Below, in pieces: positions 8,676 through 16,930 of a DNA stretch of 40,818 nt; the first letter of the stretch is position 1, and every line of letters starts with the position of its first letter. This DNA is from an uncultured Nostoc sp. (GTDB lineage Bacteria > Cyanobacteriota > Cyanobacteriia > Cyanobacteriales > Nostocaceae). The DNA lies in NCBI RefSeq assembly GCF_937863485.1, contig NZ_CALMFY010000222.1, positions 17,064 through 57,881 on the forward strand. Reading direction: 5' to 3'. Both the position numbers and the translations under genes were made by a program. The notes beneath the pieces are model-generated. The model saw only the letters and a list, made by a program, of their open reading frames with translations, made no database searches and was not told where the DNA came from.

Positions 8676-10349
8676 GTGACAACCGTAGATACGGTGCTAA
8701 GTAAACACGATAATGGTCTTAATTTCTCTGCCTGGTCTTATAACAAAAACCAGGTTTGGAAAGGTTCTTTAGAAACTGTATCTTTTGAGCAACAAACCAT
8801 CAAAGGTAAATTGATGGTGTTAGATAAACCCTGTTACATCGTGAAAGTTGCCGGAAAAATCGGTGTCACTAATGAGGGGTATTTATCCCCTGGTGATAAT
8901 GGCACAACAGCACAAGTAGAACTGCTGACATTTGCAGCACCGATCCACATTCAACAGTTTGGAGATCCCAATTTTCTCTCCTTTCATGGAGTGAAATATG
9001 CCTATGCTACTGGCGCAATGGCTGGCGGAATTGCTTCTGAAGAAATGGTGATAGCACTAGGAAAAGCGCAAATTTTGAGTTCCTTTGGTGCAGGTGGTTT
9101 AATTCCAGAACGTTTGGAAGTAGCCATAAATCGCATTCAAGAAGCTTTACCTCAAGGGCCCTACGCCTTTAATTTAATTCACAGCCCCAATGAACCTGCG
9201 ATTGAACGCCGGGCTGTGGATTTATACCTCAAATATCAAGTGAGAACAGTAGAAGCATCTGCATTTCTCGACTTGACCCCCAACATTGTTTATTACCGTG
9301 TTGCTGGATTGGGATTGAATAACGCCAATCAAATTGAAATCAAAAATAAAGTCCTTGCCAAAATTTCTCGCCGAGAAGTTGCTACTAAATTTTTGCAACC
9401 AGCACCAGCTAGAATTCTCAAAGAACTTCTTGAACAGGGATTAATTACTGAATTACAAGCAACCCTTGCAGCTAAAGTTCCGATGGCTGATGATATTACC
9501 GTCGAGGCTGATTCTGGGGGTCATACAGATAACCGTCCCCTGGTTTGTTTGTTACCTTCTATTATTGCCTTGCGGGATGAAATTCAAGCACAATATCATT
9601 ACCAAACACCTATTAGAATCGGAGTAGCAGGGGGAATTGGTACACCACAATCAGCATTAGCAGCCTTTATGATGGGTGCTGCTTATGTAATGACCGGCTC
9701 AATTAATCAGTCATGTATTGAATCTGGAGCTTGTGAACATACCAAAAAATTACTAGCTCAAGCAGAAATGGCTGATGTGATGATGGCCCCAGCGGCAGAT
9801 ATGTTTGAAATGGGAGTCAAATTGCAAGTCCTCAAACGGGGTACGATGTTCCCCATGCGAGCGCAGAAATTATTTGAACTATATCGCGCTTATGATTCGA
9901 TTGAAGAGATTCCTTTGGTAGAAAGAGAGAAATTAGAAAAACAAGTTTTCCGTAAGAGTATTGCTGAAGTATGGGAAGGAACAGCGGCTTATTTGTCCCA
10001 GAAAAATCCTGAAAAACTGGGTAAAGCAGTCAATAATCCTAAACTGAAAATGGCGTTGATTTTCCGCTGGTATCTAGGATTATCTTCTCGTTGGTCTAGT
10101 TCTGGTGAAAAAGGTAGAGAAGTCGATTATCAAATTTGGTGTGGCCCAGCAATGGGCGGTTTCAATGACTGGGTACGGGGTTCCTACCTGTCTGAAGCAA
10201 ATAATCGTCAGGTAGTTGATGTTGCTAATCAAATTATGACTGGTGCAGCCTTTTTGTATCGTGTTCAAAATTTGAAAATCCAAGGACTGCAAGCTTCCGA
10301 TTATTACAGTCACTATCACCCTGTCCCTTCTACATTAGTGGAGATTTAA
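8676..10349 (+). CDS. hglA: PfaD-like enoyl reductase (FMN-dependent)
   Basis: This is a PfaD/2-nitropropane dioxygenase-type enoyl reductase, a TIM-barrel FMN protein that reduces the enoyl intermediate during chain elongation. Typical segments are FGAGGLIPE, FNLIHSPNEP, DSGGHTDNRP and the FMN-phosphate region GVAGGIGTPQSALAAFMMGA. I chose the GTG at 8676: it follows AGAGGG at nine bases and starts a protein of 557 residues, near the usual PfaD length of about 540. The frame stays open to an ATG at 8499, but those extra 59 codons run through the MITE at 8480-8597. It ends two bases before the next gene, so the two are probably cotranscribed. The hglA name is by position and less certain than the function. 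Confidence 0.8.
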   Translation: MTTVDTVLSKHDNGLNFSAWSYNKNQVWKGSLETVSFEQQTIKGKLMVLDKPCYIVKVAGKIGVTNEGYLSPGDNGTTAQVELLTFAAPIHIQQFGDPNFLSFHGVKYAYATGAMAGGIASEEMVIALGKAQILSSFGAGGLIPERLEVAINRIQEALPQGPYAFNLIHSPNEPAIERRAVDLYLKYQVRTVEASAFLDLTPNIVYYRVAGLGLNNANQIEIKNKVLAKISRREVATKFLQPAPARILKELLEQGLITELQATLAAKVPMADDITVEADSGGHTDNRPLVCLLPSIIALRDEIQAQYHYQTPIRIGVAGGIGTPQSALAAFMMGAAYVMTGSINQSCIESGACEHTKKLLAQAEMADVMMAPAADMFEMGVKLQVLKRGTMFPMRAQKLFELYRAYDSIEEIPLVEREKLEKQVFRKSIAEVWEGTAAYLSQKNPEKLGKAVNNPKLKMALIFRWYLGLSSRWSSSGEKGREVDYQIWCGPAMGGFNDWVRGSYLSEANNRQVVDVANQIMTGAAFLYRVQNLKIQGLQASDYYSHYHPVPSTLVEI

Positions 10350-10351
10350 AA

Positions 10352-11875
10352 ATGACTATAAAACAGTCTTTTACAGCAGATGATATTCAAGTATTTTTGA
10401 TATCTAACTTAGCTGAGTTACTAGGAGTAACAACTGATGAAATAGATGTCAAAGAACATTTAGAAAACTCTGGCTTGGATTCAGCCCAAGCAATGATTCT
10501 AGTAAGTAAATTAGAAAAATTGCTAGGATTTCAACCATCTCCGTTGCTCCTGTGGCATTACCCAAGTATTGAAGCTCTTTCACAGCGTTTAGCTGAAGAA
10601 GTGCAAGAGGGTTCACCAGTTCAAGACACAAAAGTTGTGCGTCAGACATCTTCTAATGCCAACGCTGCCCCCTCTGTTCTAAATTTGAGTGCCGAGGCTG
10701 TTCTTGACCCCACCATCAATCCCGGCGCTGCATCTAATGTGCCTGTAAGTGAACCCAGAAACATCTTTTTAACTGGAGGAACAGGCTTTTTAGGAGCTTT
10801 TGTCATCCGGGAATTACTACAGGAAACTAATGCGGATATCTATTGCTTAGTGCGTGCTGGTAATACTGAAGAAGGCAAAAACAAACTCCAAAATAATCTT
10901 AAACAGTATGCAATTTGGCAGGAAGAATTTAACTCCAGAATTATTCCTATTGTCGGCGATTTATCTCAGCCATTGTTAGGTGTTGGCTCTGAACAGTTTC
11001 AAATTTTAGCTGCCAATATTGATACTATTTATCATAGTGGTGCTTTGTTGAATTATGTTTTTCCCTACTCGGCACTGAAAGCAGCCAATGTTTTAGGAAC
11101 TCAAGAAGTTTTGAGATTAGCATGTCAAATTAAAGTCAAGCCTGTACATTACGTTTCTAGTGTTGCTGTTTTTGAATCGACTGCTTATGCTGGCAAGGTT
11201 GTCAAAGAACAGGATGAATTCAATCATTGGGAAGGTATTTATCTTGGTTACTCCCAAACTAAATGGGTAGCTGAAAAATTAGTCAAGATTGCTCGTGATC
11301 GAGGACTTCCTGTAACTATCTACAGACCGCCACTGATTTCAGGAGATAGCAAAACAGGCATTTGTAATACACATGACTTTATCAATTTGATGACCAAGGG
11401 CTGTCTACAAATGGGAAGTTTCCCTGATGTAGATTATATGTTAGATATGTCTCCTGTGGACTATGTAAGTAAAGCCGTTGTTTATCTATCACGGCAAAAA
11501 GAATCCATAGGCAAAGCTTTCAATTTACAACATCCCCAACCTGCCGCTTTTAAAATACTAGTTGAGTGGATACGCTCATTTGGTTATTCAGTTAAGATGA
11601 TTCCCTATGAAGAATGGCAAGCAGAGTTAATCAATAATGTGTCTTCTGTGGACAATCCTTTATATACTCTGCGACCCTTTTTACTGGAACGCTGGTCTGA
11701 TGAACAACTGACTATTCCTGATTTGTACTTACAAGCTAGAAGACCCCATATTAGCTGCCAAGATACCCTTCATGCACTAGCAGGCAGTTCTATTGTTTGT
11801 CCTCCCATTGACTCTCAATTGTTTATGACTTATACCGCCTACTTGATTCAAAGCGGCTTCTTAAATATCGCCTAG
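10352..11875 (+). CDS. hglB: ACP-thioester reductase HglB/HetM
   Basis: This 507-residue protein matches the layout and size of Anabaena HglB (HetM). Residues 1-80 form an ACP with Ser44 in GLDSAQAM as the phosphopantetheine site. A linker leads to an extended-SDR thioester reductase from about residue 137: IFLTGGTGFLGAF for NADPH, then YVSSVAVF and YSQTK as the catalytic Ser/Tyr/Lys. In this family the domain reductively releases the finished acyl chain from its carrier as an aldehyde or alcohol, which suits the terminal step of aglycone synthesis. A GGAG lies just upstream of the ATG inside the 3' end of the preceding gene, suggesting coupled translation. Confidence 0.88.
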   Translation: MTIKQSFTADDIQVFLISNLAELLGVTTDEIDVKEHLENSGLDSAQAMILVSKLEKLLGFQPSPLLLWHYPSIEALSQRLAEEVQEGSPVQDTKVVRQTSSNANAAPSVLNLSAEAVLDPTINPGAASNVPVSEPRNIFLTGGTGFLGAFVIRELLQETNADIYCLVRAGNTEEGKNKLQNNLKQYAIWQEEFNSRIIPIVGDLSQPLLGVGSEQFQILAANIDTIYHSGALLNYVFPYSALKAANVLGTQEVLRLACQIKVKPVHYVSSVAVFESTAYAGKVVKEQDEFNHWEGIYLGYSQTKWVAEKLVKIARDRGLPVTIYRPPLISGDSKTGICNTHDFINLMTKGCLQMGSFPDVDYMLDMSPVDYVSKAVVYLSRQKESIGKAFNLQHPQPAAFKILVEWIRSFGYSVKMIPYEEWQAELINNVSSVDNPLYTLRPFLLERWSDEQLTIPDLYLQARRPHISCQDTLHALAGSSIVCPPIDSQLFMTYTAYLIQSGFLNIA

Positions 11876-11894
11876 GAATTCACAACTTTCGTAA

Positions 11895-11923
11895 GGTGTG
11901 TTGCGTTAGGAATGTAACGCACC
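11895..11923. repeat. Hairpin of GTGCGTTA-type intergenic repeat
   Basis: The stretch starting GGTGTGTTGCGTTA and ending TGTAACGCACC folds back on itself just after hglB. More words of the same GTTACGGAAGCCGTAAC type continue to about 12000. This looks like a dispersed cyanobacterial repeat rather than a simple terminator, since no T-run follows. Confidence 0.5.
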
Positions 11924-12012
11924 ATCCTAGAAATTTTTGGTACGTTACGGAAGCCGTAACATAACGCCAGTTGCTACAACGGAAGGAACTTCCGCAACGC
12001 ACTGGCTCCCCT

Positions 12013-12040
12013 ACAAAACAGAAGTTTTGTGTTTTGTTTA
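12013..12040 (+). terminator. Possible terminator downstream of hglB
   Basis: A 7-bp stem, ACAAAAC/GTTTTGT with a four-base loop, is followed by the T-rich GTTTTGTTTA. It sits about 140 bases past the hglB stop. The stem is AT-rich and weak, so this is tentative. Confidence 0.3.
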
Positions 12041-12245
12041 GTCCACGTTCTTTAGGACTCAGTACTCCTTAATAGTCAATATTTCAGATGCCAGCAACAA
12101 CTCATACACCAACAGCGGCAATCTAATTGCCCTGTTTTTTTATACTCAATAATGTAAACTTTTAGGATTCACCCCTTGACAGAAGCGATCAAGGATAGAA
12201 TGGTTAGTGGCAGGCATAAAAGTTTGATTTTACCCGCTTGCTTTT

Positions 12246-12480
12246 GTGAGTAATCAAAAGCGATATCTGGCGACAAGCCGCCATGCATCTACACTAGCAG
12301 TCTGGAATAACTGAACTTCTTTAATGCCCAACTTATTCGATGCATAAGTCCTAAATTTACGTTTAGACTGCTACATCTACCCAAGGCACTACACAAGCAA
12401 TTGAAAGGGTAATAACTCAAGACATTTCTCGTCGGTTCAGATATTACGCGCACTTATTTGTAGAACGAGAACCACTATAA
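12246..12480 (+). pseudogene. Small reading frame interrupted by a MITE
   Basis: Two coding-like pieces flank the element at 12295-12373. Removing 12286-12373, that is the element plus one target copy, joins them in frame into about 48 codons. The frame starts at GTG 12246 (VSNQKRYLATSRHA) and continues STQGTTQAIERVITQ, DISRRFRYYAHLF and VEREPL to the TAA at 12478-12480. The composition is protein-like, but I do not recognise the family. The upstream frame is open only to a TGA at 12225, so this is either a very small protein or the C-terminal remnant of a longer one. No ribosome site is evident before the GTG. Confidence 0.45.
12286..12382. mobile_element. MITE with TAGCAGTCT ends and near-perfect 9-bp target duplication
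   Basis: A 79-bp element at 12295-12373 has perfect 9-bp inverted ends, TAGCAGTCT and AGACTGCTA. It is flanked by CATCTACAC on the left and CATCTACCC on the right, eight of nine bases identical, as expected of a target-site duplication. It carries no coding capacity, so any movement would need a transposase elsewhere. Confidence 0.7.
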
Positions 12481-12523
12481 ATGTAATGCAGCTTCATCAA
12501 GTCGAATTCACCAACCTTTTTAC

Positions 12524-13327
12524 ATGAACACAACACACCAAGGACAGAACAAACAAACTGCTCTTATTACTGGAGCAGCAGGTGGAATTGGCTATCAATT
12601 AGCATGTCTTTTTGCTGCTCATGATTACAATCTTGTCTTAGTAGATAGAAATGGGGTAATGCTTGTAGAAATTGCAGTTAAATTCCAAAAAGAATTCGGA
12701 AACTTTGTTACAACTATTGTTAAGGATCTATCTATACCAACAGCTCCTGAAGAAATTTTTGCAGAGTTGCAACAAGCCAATATTAAGGTTGATGTACTGG
12801 TAAATAATGCTGGATTTGGTATCTATGGATTATTTCATGAAACAGACCTAGCTAGTGAACTGGAAATGCTACAGGTAAATTTGGTGTGTCTCACCCATTT
12901 AACCAAGCTATTCCTGAAGGACATGGTAAAGCAAGGTGAAGGAAAAATATTAAACGTCGCCTCAGCGGCTGCCTTTCAACCAGGGCCTTTGATGGCGGTT
13001 TATTTTGCGACTAAAGCCTATATCTTATCTTTTTCAGAAGCGATCGCTAATGAATTAGAAGGTACAGGTGTCACAGTGACAGTTCTTTGCCCAGGCTCAA
13101 CAGCATCTGCGTTTCATGAAAGAACCGGAATGGCTGACTCTAACTTGCTCAAGGGCAAGAAAATGATGGATGCACAAACAGTAGCCGAAATTGGTTTTCG
13201 CGCCTTAATGAAGGGCCAAACCATTGTCATTCCTGGTTTTATGAATAAACTACTTGCAAAAAGCGTCAGATTTGTACCTAGAAACCTGGTGACAAAAATT
13301 GTCAGAAATATGCAGGAAGATAAATAA
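12524..13327 (+). CDS. Short-chain dehydrogenase/reductase at the hetN position
   Basis: A classical SDR of 267 residues: cofactor loop ALITGAAGGIGYQLA near the N-terminus, VNNAGFGI, catalytic Ser in NVASAAAF and Tyr/Lys in YFATKAY. It lies between hglB and convergent hetI, the place of hetN in Anabaena PCC 7120, whose product limits heterocyst formation and carries an RGSGR peptide. Here the corresponding strand before NVAS reads KQGEGK, and I find no RGSGR anywhere in the protein. It could be a divergent hetN relative without the signalling peptide or a different SDR (it looks DltE-like). Its substrate is unknown; reduction within the glycolipid pathway is possible from context. It is separated from hglB by a 648-bp repeat-filled spacer, so it may have its own promoter. 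Confidence 0.75.
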   Translation: MNTTHQGQNKQTALITGAAGGIGYQLACLFAAHDYNLVLVDRNGVMLVEIAVKFQKEFGNFVTTIVKDLSIPTAPEEIFAELQQANIKVDVLVNNAGFGIYGLFHETDLASELEMLQVNLVCLTHLTKLFLKDMVKQGEGKILNVASAAAFQPGPLMAVYFATKAYILSFSEAIANELEGTGVTVTVLCPGSTASAFHERTGMADSNLLKGKKMMDAQTVAEIGFRALMKGQTIVIPGFMNKLLAKSVRFVPRNLVTKIVRNMQEDK

Positions 13328-13347
13328 ACGATTTAAAATACTGAACA

Positions 13348-14055
13348 TTAATACTGCCAACACTTCAAGTGCCAGTCAAAATTCTCTATAGCAACAGCAG
13401 CAACATAATTGTTAGCAGGTAGTAGTTCAAAAAGACTCCAGTCTTCAGATATCTGTAACTTGGCTGGTTCTGTGAGAGTCAGCGACACTTCAACTTGCTC
13501 TAACTGAGCTAGTCCGTCTCCAGTTGCTTTTAAATAAGCTTCTTTACAAGTCCAGTAACGGAAAAATACCTCTTGCTGTTCGCTGGGAGATAGCGATCGC
13601 AACATTTCATATTCTCTCGGTAAAAAGAACCGTTTGGCAAGAGTTTCCAAATCAGACATTGGGCGAATATATTCTAGGTCTACACCAATTGGGCGGGTAC
13701 AATTCACCGCACACAAACCCAACCCTTGGGAATGAGACAAGTTAAACGCCAGTCCAGTATTGGCAAATGCATCTGCCAATACTGGTTTGCCACGATGTTG
13801 ATAATTAAACTGAACTTGTAGCGGCTGAATACTCAAATAGCGACCTAATATAGTTCGGAGAATACCACGGCCAGCAATGAACCGCTGCCGATGTTCCTGA
13901 AAATAGAACCGTTCAGCACGAGCCATTTCGTCACTGGAAAGAGTCGCTGCTAAATTTTGCAGCTGTGGTTCTGATTGGTCAAGTTCTATCCGCCAGACAT
14001 GAATCTCATCCGGTAACAAAGTTAAATCTGTTGGTGTAGGTAGCCAGAGATTCAT
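13348..14055 (-). CDS. hetI: 4'-phosphopantetheinyl transferase HetI
   Basis: An Sfp-type phosphopantetheinyl transferase of 235 residues that would convert the apo-ACPs of HglE and HglB to the holo form using coenzyme A. The family motifs are plain: GRGILRTILG, FNLSHSQGLGLCAV, the Mg-binding GVDLE and the WTCKEAYLKATGDG block. Wording and gene position match Anabaena HetI. I chose the ATG at 14055, giving MNLWLPTP, over an upstream TTG at 14094 that lacks a ribosome site and runs into transposon-derived DNA. Transcription converges with the SDR gene, with 20 bases between the stops. The upstream DNA is a TnpB remnant on the other strand, so the hetI promoter must lie within it or be newly formed. 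Confidence 0.92.
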   Translation of the reverse strand: MNLWLPTPTDLTLLPDEIHVWRIELDQSEPQLQNLAATLSSDEMARAERFYFQEHRQRFIAGRGILRTILGRYLSIQPLQVQFNYQHRGKPVLADAFANTGLAFNLSHSQGLGLCAVNCTRPIGVDLEYIRPMSDLETLAKRFFLPREYEMLRSLSPSEQQEVFFRYWTCKEAYLKATGDGLAQLEQVEVSLTLTEPAKLQISEDWSLFELLPANNYVAAVAIENFDWHLKCWQY

Positions 14056-14072
14056 AATAATTAGTAATTCGT

Positions 14073-14627
14073 AAACAAAAAGGAAGTAAATCAAGAAACA
14101 GATATAGAAAAGTTGTTGCCAAAGTCTACGAACGAGTTAGTAATTCGCGGCAGGATTTTCTACATAAACTTAGTTATAAGTTGGCCAGCAATAGCCAAGC
14201 TGTCATAGTAGAAAATCTTTATGTCAAGGGCATGGTTCGTAACCATAAATTGGCAAAGGCAATATCTGATTGTGGTTGGGGAAGGTTTATTAATTTTTTA
14301 GCCTATAAGTTAGAACGCACAGGTGAAAAGTTAATTGAGATTGATAGATTCTTCCCCAGTTCCAAACTCTGTTCTAATTGTTTCTATCAAGTCACAGAAA
14401 TGTCATTGGATGTCCGTGAATGGACTTGTCCTAACTGTGGCACTTATCATGATCGGGATGCGAACGCATCGGTCAACATTAGAGCAGAGGGCATCAGAAT
14501 ACTAAAGGCGGAAGGTTCAGCCGTCTCTGCTGTAGGAGGGGAGGTAAGTCCTAATCTTGGGCGAAAGTCTAAGTTTAGGCACTCCCCCATGATTACAGAA
14601 GCTCCACGGGAAGCCGTAGGCAACTAG
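14073..14627 (+). pseudogene. tnpB: TnpB (IS200/IS605 family), C-terminal remnant
   Basis: This is the C-terminal half of an RNA-guided nuclease TnpB. The frame is open from about 14073 and reads NRYRKVVAKVYERV, SNSRQDFLHKLSYKL, then VIVENLYVKGM with the RuvC-II Glu. The zinc ribbon follows (CSNC and CPNC pairs), then HDRDANAS with the RuvC-III Asp. The N-terminal half with the RuvC-I Asp is missing; a full TnpB is about 400 residues, and about 180 remain. No start codon of its own is evident except a TTG at 14181. No TnpA is nearby. The element was probably cut when its left part was lost next to hetI. Confidence 0.85.
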
Positions 14628-14641
14628 GAGTAGTTCACTGT
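14600..14641 (+). mobile_element. Probable IS605-type right end
   Basis: Just past the TnpB stop the sequence GCTCCACGGGAAGCC...GAGTAGTTCACTG resembles the right end of IS200/IS605 elements, which finish with a hairpin and GTAGTTCAC. In intact elements the guide (omega) RNA covers this region. The matching left end is absent. Confidence 0.5.
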
Positions 14642-14764
14642 AAGACAACTTGAAAGTATAACTGGATATGATTTCTTCGCTAATATTCCTACGGAAGTTC
14701 CAACAAAATCGCCGACCTGTATACAGCACAACTAACAGAAGCCCAAATTCTGTATGTCTTAAAA

Positions 14765-15829
14765 TTACGAATTACGCTGTTGTTCCAACCACTGTAAAAT
14801 CCGATTCCATGCCCACCAAGGGTCAGGATCTTGTAATTGGCGCTGGCACTCTTTACTACTCAAATAGCTAACATGACCGCCGTACTGAGTGAGTAACAAA
14901 TCTATTGCCGGATTGCGATCGCAGGCTTTTTGTAAATCCGGTATGATGGCTGGGTCAAAAAGTGGGTCATCCGCAGCATATAAAATCAAAGTTGGTTTCG
15001 AGATTTGTGGCAATATATGTAAAGGACTACTAGCTTGGTAATATGCTTCCACAGAAGGAAAACCTAGTCGGTTAATTACCAGTTCATTGTCAAAACCCCA
15101 GATACTATTCGCCCGTTCAATCGCTGCTGGATCTATGCTTCCAGGATGAGCATCATGTATTTGCCATGCCAGTTTTTTTAAATTCTGTGCAATCCCTGCT
15201 TCCAAATATCTGCCGAAGGGCGTTGTAACTAGATAAGATAGCGATCGCTCAGAATCCAAACTGGGACAAATCACCATACCACCGCCAATATCGCTATCTT
15301 CTAATCTTAAATCTCCATGCTCCCTAATCACTTCAAGAGCGACCTTCACCGCCCATAGCGCTAATTGCCCTCCTAAAGAATACCCTGTAAACCAAAATTT
15401 CCCAGGACATCCCATTGCCTTAGCAGCAGCGGCGATGCGAACAAAATCTTCCCCCTCATATAGTCCATCAGAAGTTAGAGTCGGGGACAATTGAGCAGTT
15501 TTGCCGTGGGCACGCCAATCAAATAACACTACAGCGTATCCTTGAGCGTAAGCCTTACGTCCTAGCACTCTCAAAAACCATTCTGTTTCTAACTCTCCAG
15601 TAATGCCATAAGTACCGATAATCGTGCTATGAGCATTTTCAGGGATGGCAACCAAGCCAAATATTGGCACACCTTGGCCACCAATAAAGATTTTTTCCTG
15701 ATAATACGGTTCTTGTAATAGAGTAGTACTTTTCCAGTAACGTCTTCCCCACAAAGCGGTGTATACAGTCATCTTTACACCGTTTTGTAAAAATCGAGAC
15801 GGATTGTAGGGAGCAGTATAACACATCAT
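14765..15829 (-). CDS. YheT-like alpha/beta hydrolase
   Basis: A 354-residue alpha/beta-fold hydrolase of the YheT/ABHD type. The nucleophile elbow is GYSLGG, the acid is probably the first Asp of YAADDPLF and the catalytic His is in GGHVSYLS. FDWRAHGKT precedes the elbow, as in this family. The substrate is not predictable; relatives act as esterases or lipases. An ATG at 15829 opens the frame, but a second ATG at 15772 (MTVYTALWG) is equally plausible, because neither has a strong ribosome site. The gene diverges from rpaA, with about 157 bases between the two starts. Confidence 0.8.
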   Translation of the reverse strand: MMCYTAPYNPSRFLQNGVKMTVYTALWGRRYWKSTTLLQEPYYQEKIFIGGQGVPIFGLVAIPENAHSTIIGTYGITGELETEWFLRVLGRKAYAQGYAVVLFDWRAHGKTAQLSPTLTSDGLYEGEDFVRIAAAAKAMGCPGKFWFTGYSLGGQLALWAVKVALEVIREHGDLRLEDSDIGGGMVICPSLDSERSLSYLVTTPFGRYLEAGIAQNLKKLAWQIHDAHPGSIDPAAIERANSIWGFDNELVINRLGFPSVEAYYQASSPLHILPQISKPTLILYAADDPLFDPAIIPDLQKACDRNPAIDLLLTQYGGHVSYLSSKECQRQLQDPDPWWAWNRILQWLEQQRNS

Positions 15830-15986
15830 AGACTATAAGATTTCGTGTAGTTAAGTCTTGATTTCACAGTCATTTAATCTTAATATTTATGTAAGATTTA
15901 AAACTTTTTCATAATCGATTCAAAAATCTTTGTATCTATACAAAGGTTGTTATTTATCCTTAATAAGTAGTAATAATTTTTTAAGA

Positions 15987-16730
15987 ATGCCGAGGATTCT
16001 TGTCATAGACGATGACCCAGCGATTTCAGAACTAGTTGCCGTCAACTTGGAAATGGCTGGCTACGATGTAAGTCAAGCTGAAGACGGCATCAAAGGTCAA
16101 GCGCTGGCTCTCCAGCTACAACCAGACTTGATCATGCTCGATTTAATGTTGCCCAAGGTAGATGGGTTTACTGTTTGCCAACGCCTGCGTCGTGACGATC
16201 GCACCTCTGAGATTCCCGTGTTAATGTTGACGGCTTTGAGCCAAACTCAGAACAAGGTGGAGGGCTTTAATGCTGGCGCAGACGACTACCTCACCAAGCC
16301 TTTTGAAGTTGAAGAAATGCTGGCGCGGGTGCGGGCACTTTTGCGGCGGACTGACCGCATTCCCCAAGCAGCAAAGCACAGTGAGATTCTAAACTATGGC
16401 TCACTCACTCTGGTTCCCGAAAGATTTGAGGCAATATGGTTCAATGAGACGGTGAAATTGACTCACTTGGAATTTGAGCTACTTCACTGCTTGCTGCAAC
16501 GGCACGGTCAAACGGTTTCTCCCAGCGAAATACTCAGAGAAGTTTGGGGCTACGATCCCGATGACGACATTGAAACGATTCGAGTCCATATTCGCCACTT
16601 GAGAACTAAGTTAGAACCAGATCCCCGCCACCCCCGCTATATCAAGACAGTATATGGTGCCGGATACTGTCTTGAGTTACCCGGTGTACCTCCATCAAAT
16701 GAAGGGGCTTCGGTAACAGTGGTTGAATGA
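15987..16730 (+). CDS. rpaA: OmpR-type response regulator RpaA
   Basis: A 247-residue response regulator very like cyanobacterial RpaA, the main output regulator of the KaiABC clock (phosphorylated by SasA), also linked to phycobilisome-photosystem association. The receiver begins MPRILVIDDDPAISELV with its acidic pocket; the phospho-acceptor Asp is in LIMLDLMLPK and the Lys in DDYLTKPFE. The winged-helix domain follows from about residue 125, with LTHLEFELL, EILREVWGYDPDDD and RHPRYIKTVYGAGYCL. I chose the ATG at 15987 over a TTG at 15930 because RpaA proteins start with MPRIL. It is a single gene. A long inverted repeat lies after its stop. Confidence 0.88.
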   Translation: MPRILVIDDDPAISELVAVNLEMAGYDVSQAEDGIKGQALALQLQPDLIMLDLMLPKVDGFTVCQRLRRDDRTSEIPVLMLTALSQTQNKVEGFNAGADDYLTKPFEVEEMLARVRALLRRTDRIPQAAKHSEILNYGSLTLVPERFEAIWFNETVKLTHLEFELLHCLLQRHGQTVSPSEILREVWGYDPDDDIETIRVHIRHLRTKLEPDPRHPRYIKTVYGAGYCLELPGVPPSNEGASVTVVE

Positions 16731-16740
16731 AATCACGCTA

Positions 16741-16817
16741 AATTAACCTTAACTAAGCCATCACTTAGGCAAGAACTCTCAGAAACTTTTATTCTTTACC
16801 GTTTAGTTAAGGTTATT
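16741..16817 (+). terminator. Inverted repeat after rpaA
   Basis: AATTAACCTTAACTAA (16741-16756) pairs with TTTAGTTAAGGTTATT (16802-16817) across a 45-base loop. It starts ten bases after the rpaA stop. It could end transcription or be part of the dispersed repeat that continues to 16872. No T-run is seen. Confidence 0.3.
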
Positions 16818-16872
16818 GGTGAGATTTTCCGATAGTAGAGATGTTGCAATGCAACGTCTCTACTATCGGGAA
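16791..16872. repeat. Dispersed repeat with long hairpin, copy 1
   Basis: The segment ATTCTTTACCGTTTAGTTAA continues into a hairpin with arms of about 22 bases (TTCCGATAGTAGAGATGTTG and its complement, centre near 16849). A second copy of the leader and a shorter hairpin is at 21707-21780. The GTAGAGA...TCTCTAC core is a repeat word common in cyanobacteria. Confidence 0.7.
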
Positions 16873-16930
16873 ATTATTTTATCCCAAGGGTATTGGTTTA
16901 AAATAATAAGCTGACTAACAACACCATGAG

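Noticed and set aside
14668..14871. 67-residue plus-strand frame
   Set aside because: It overlaps the 3' end of the YheT-like gene on the other strand and lacks a recognisable motif.
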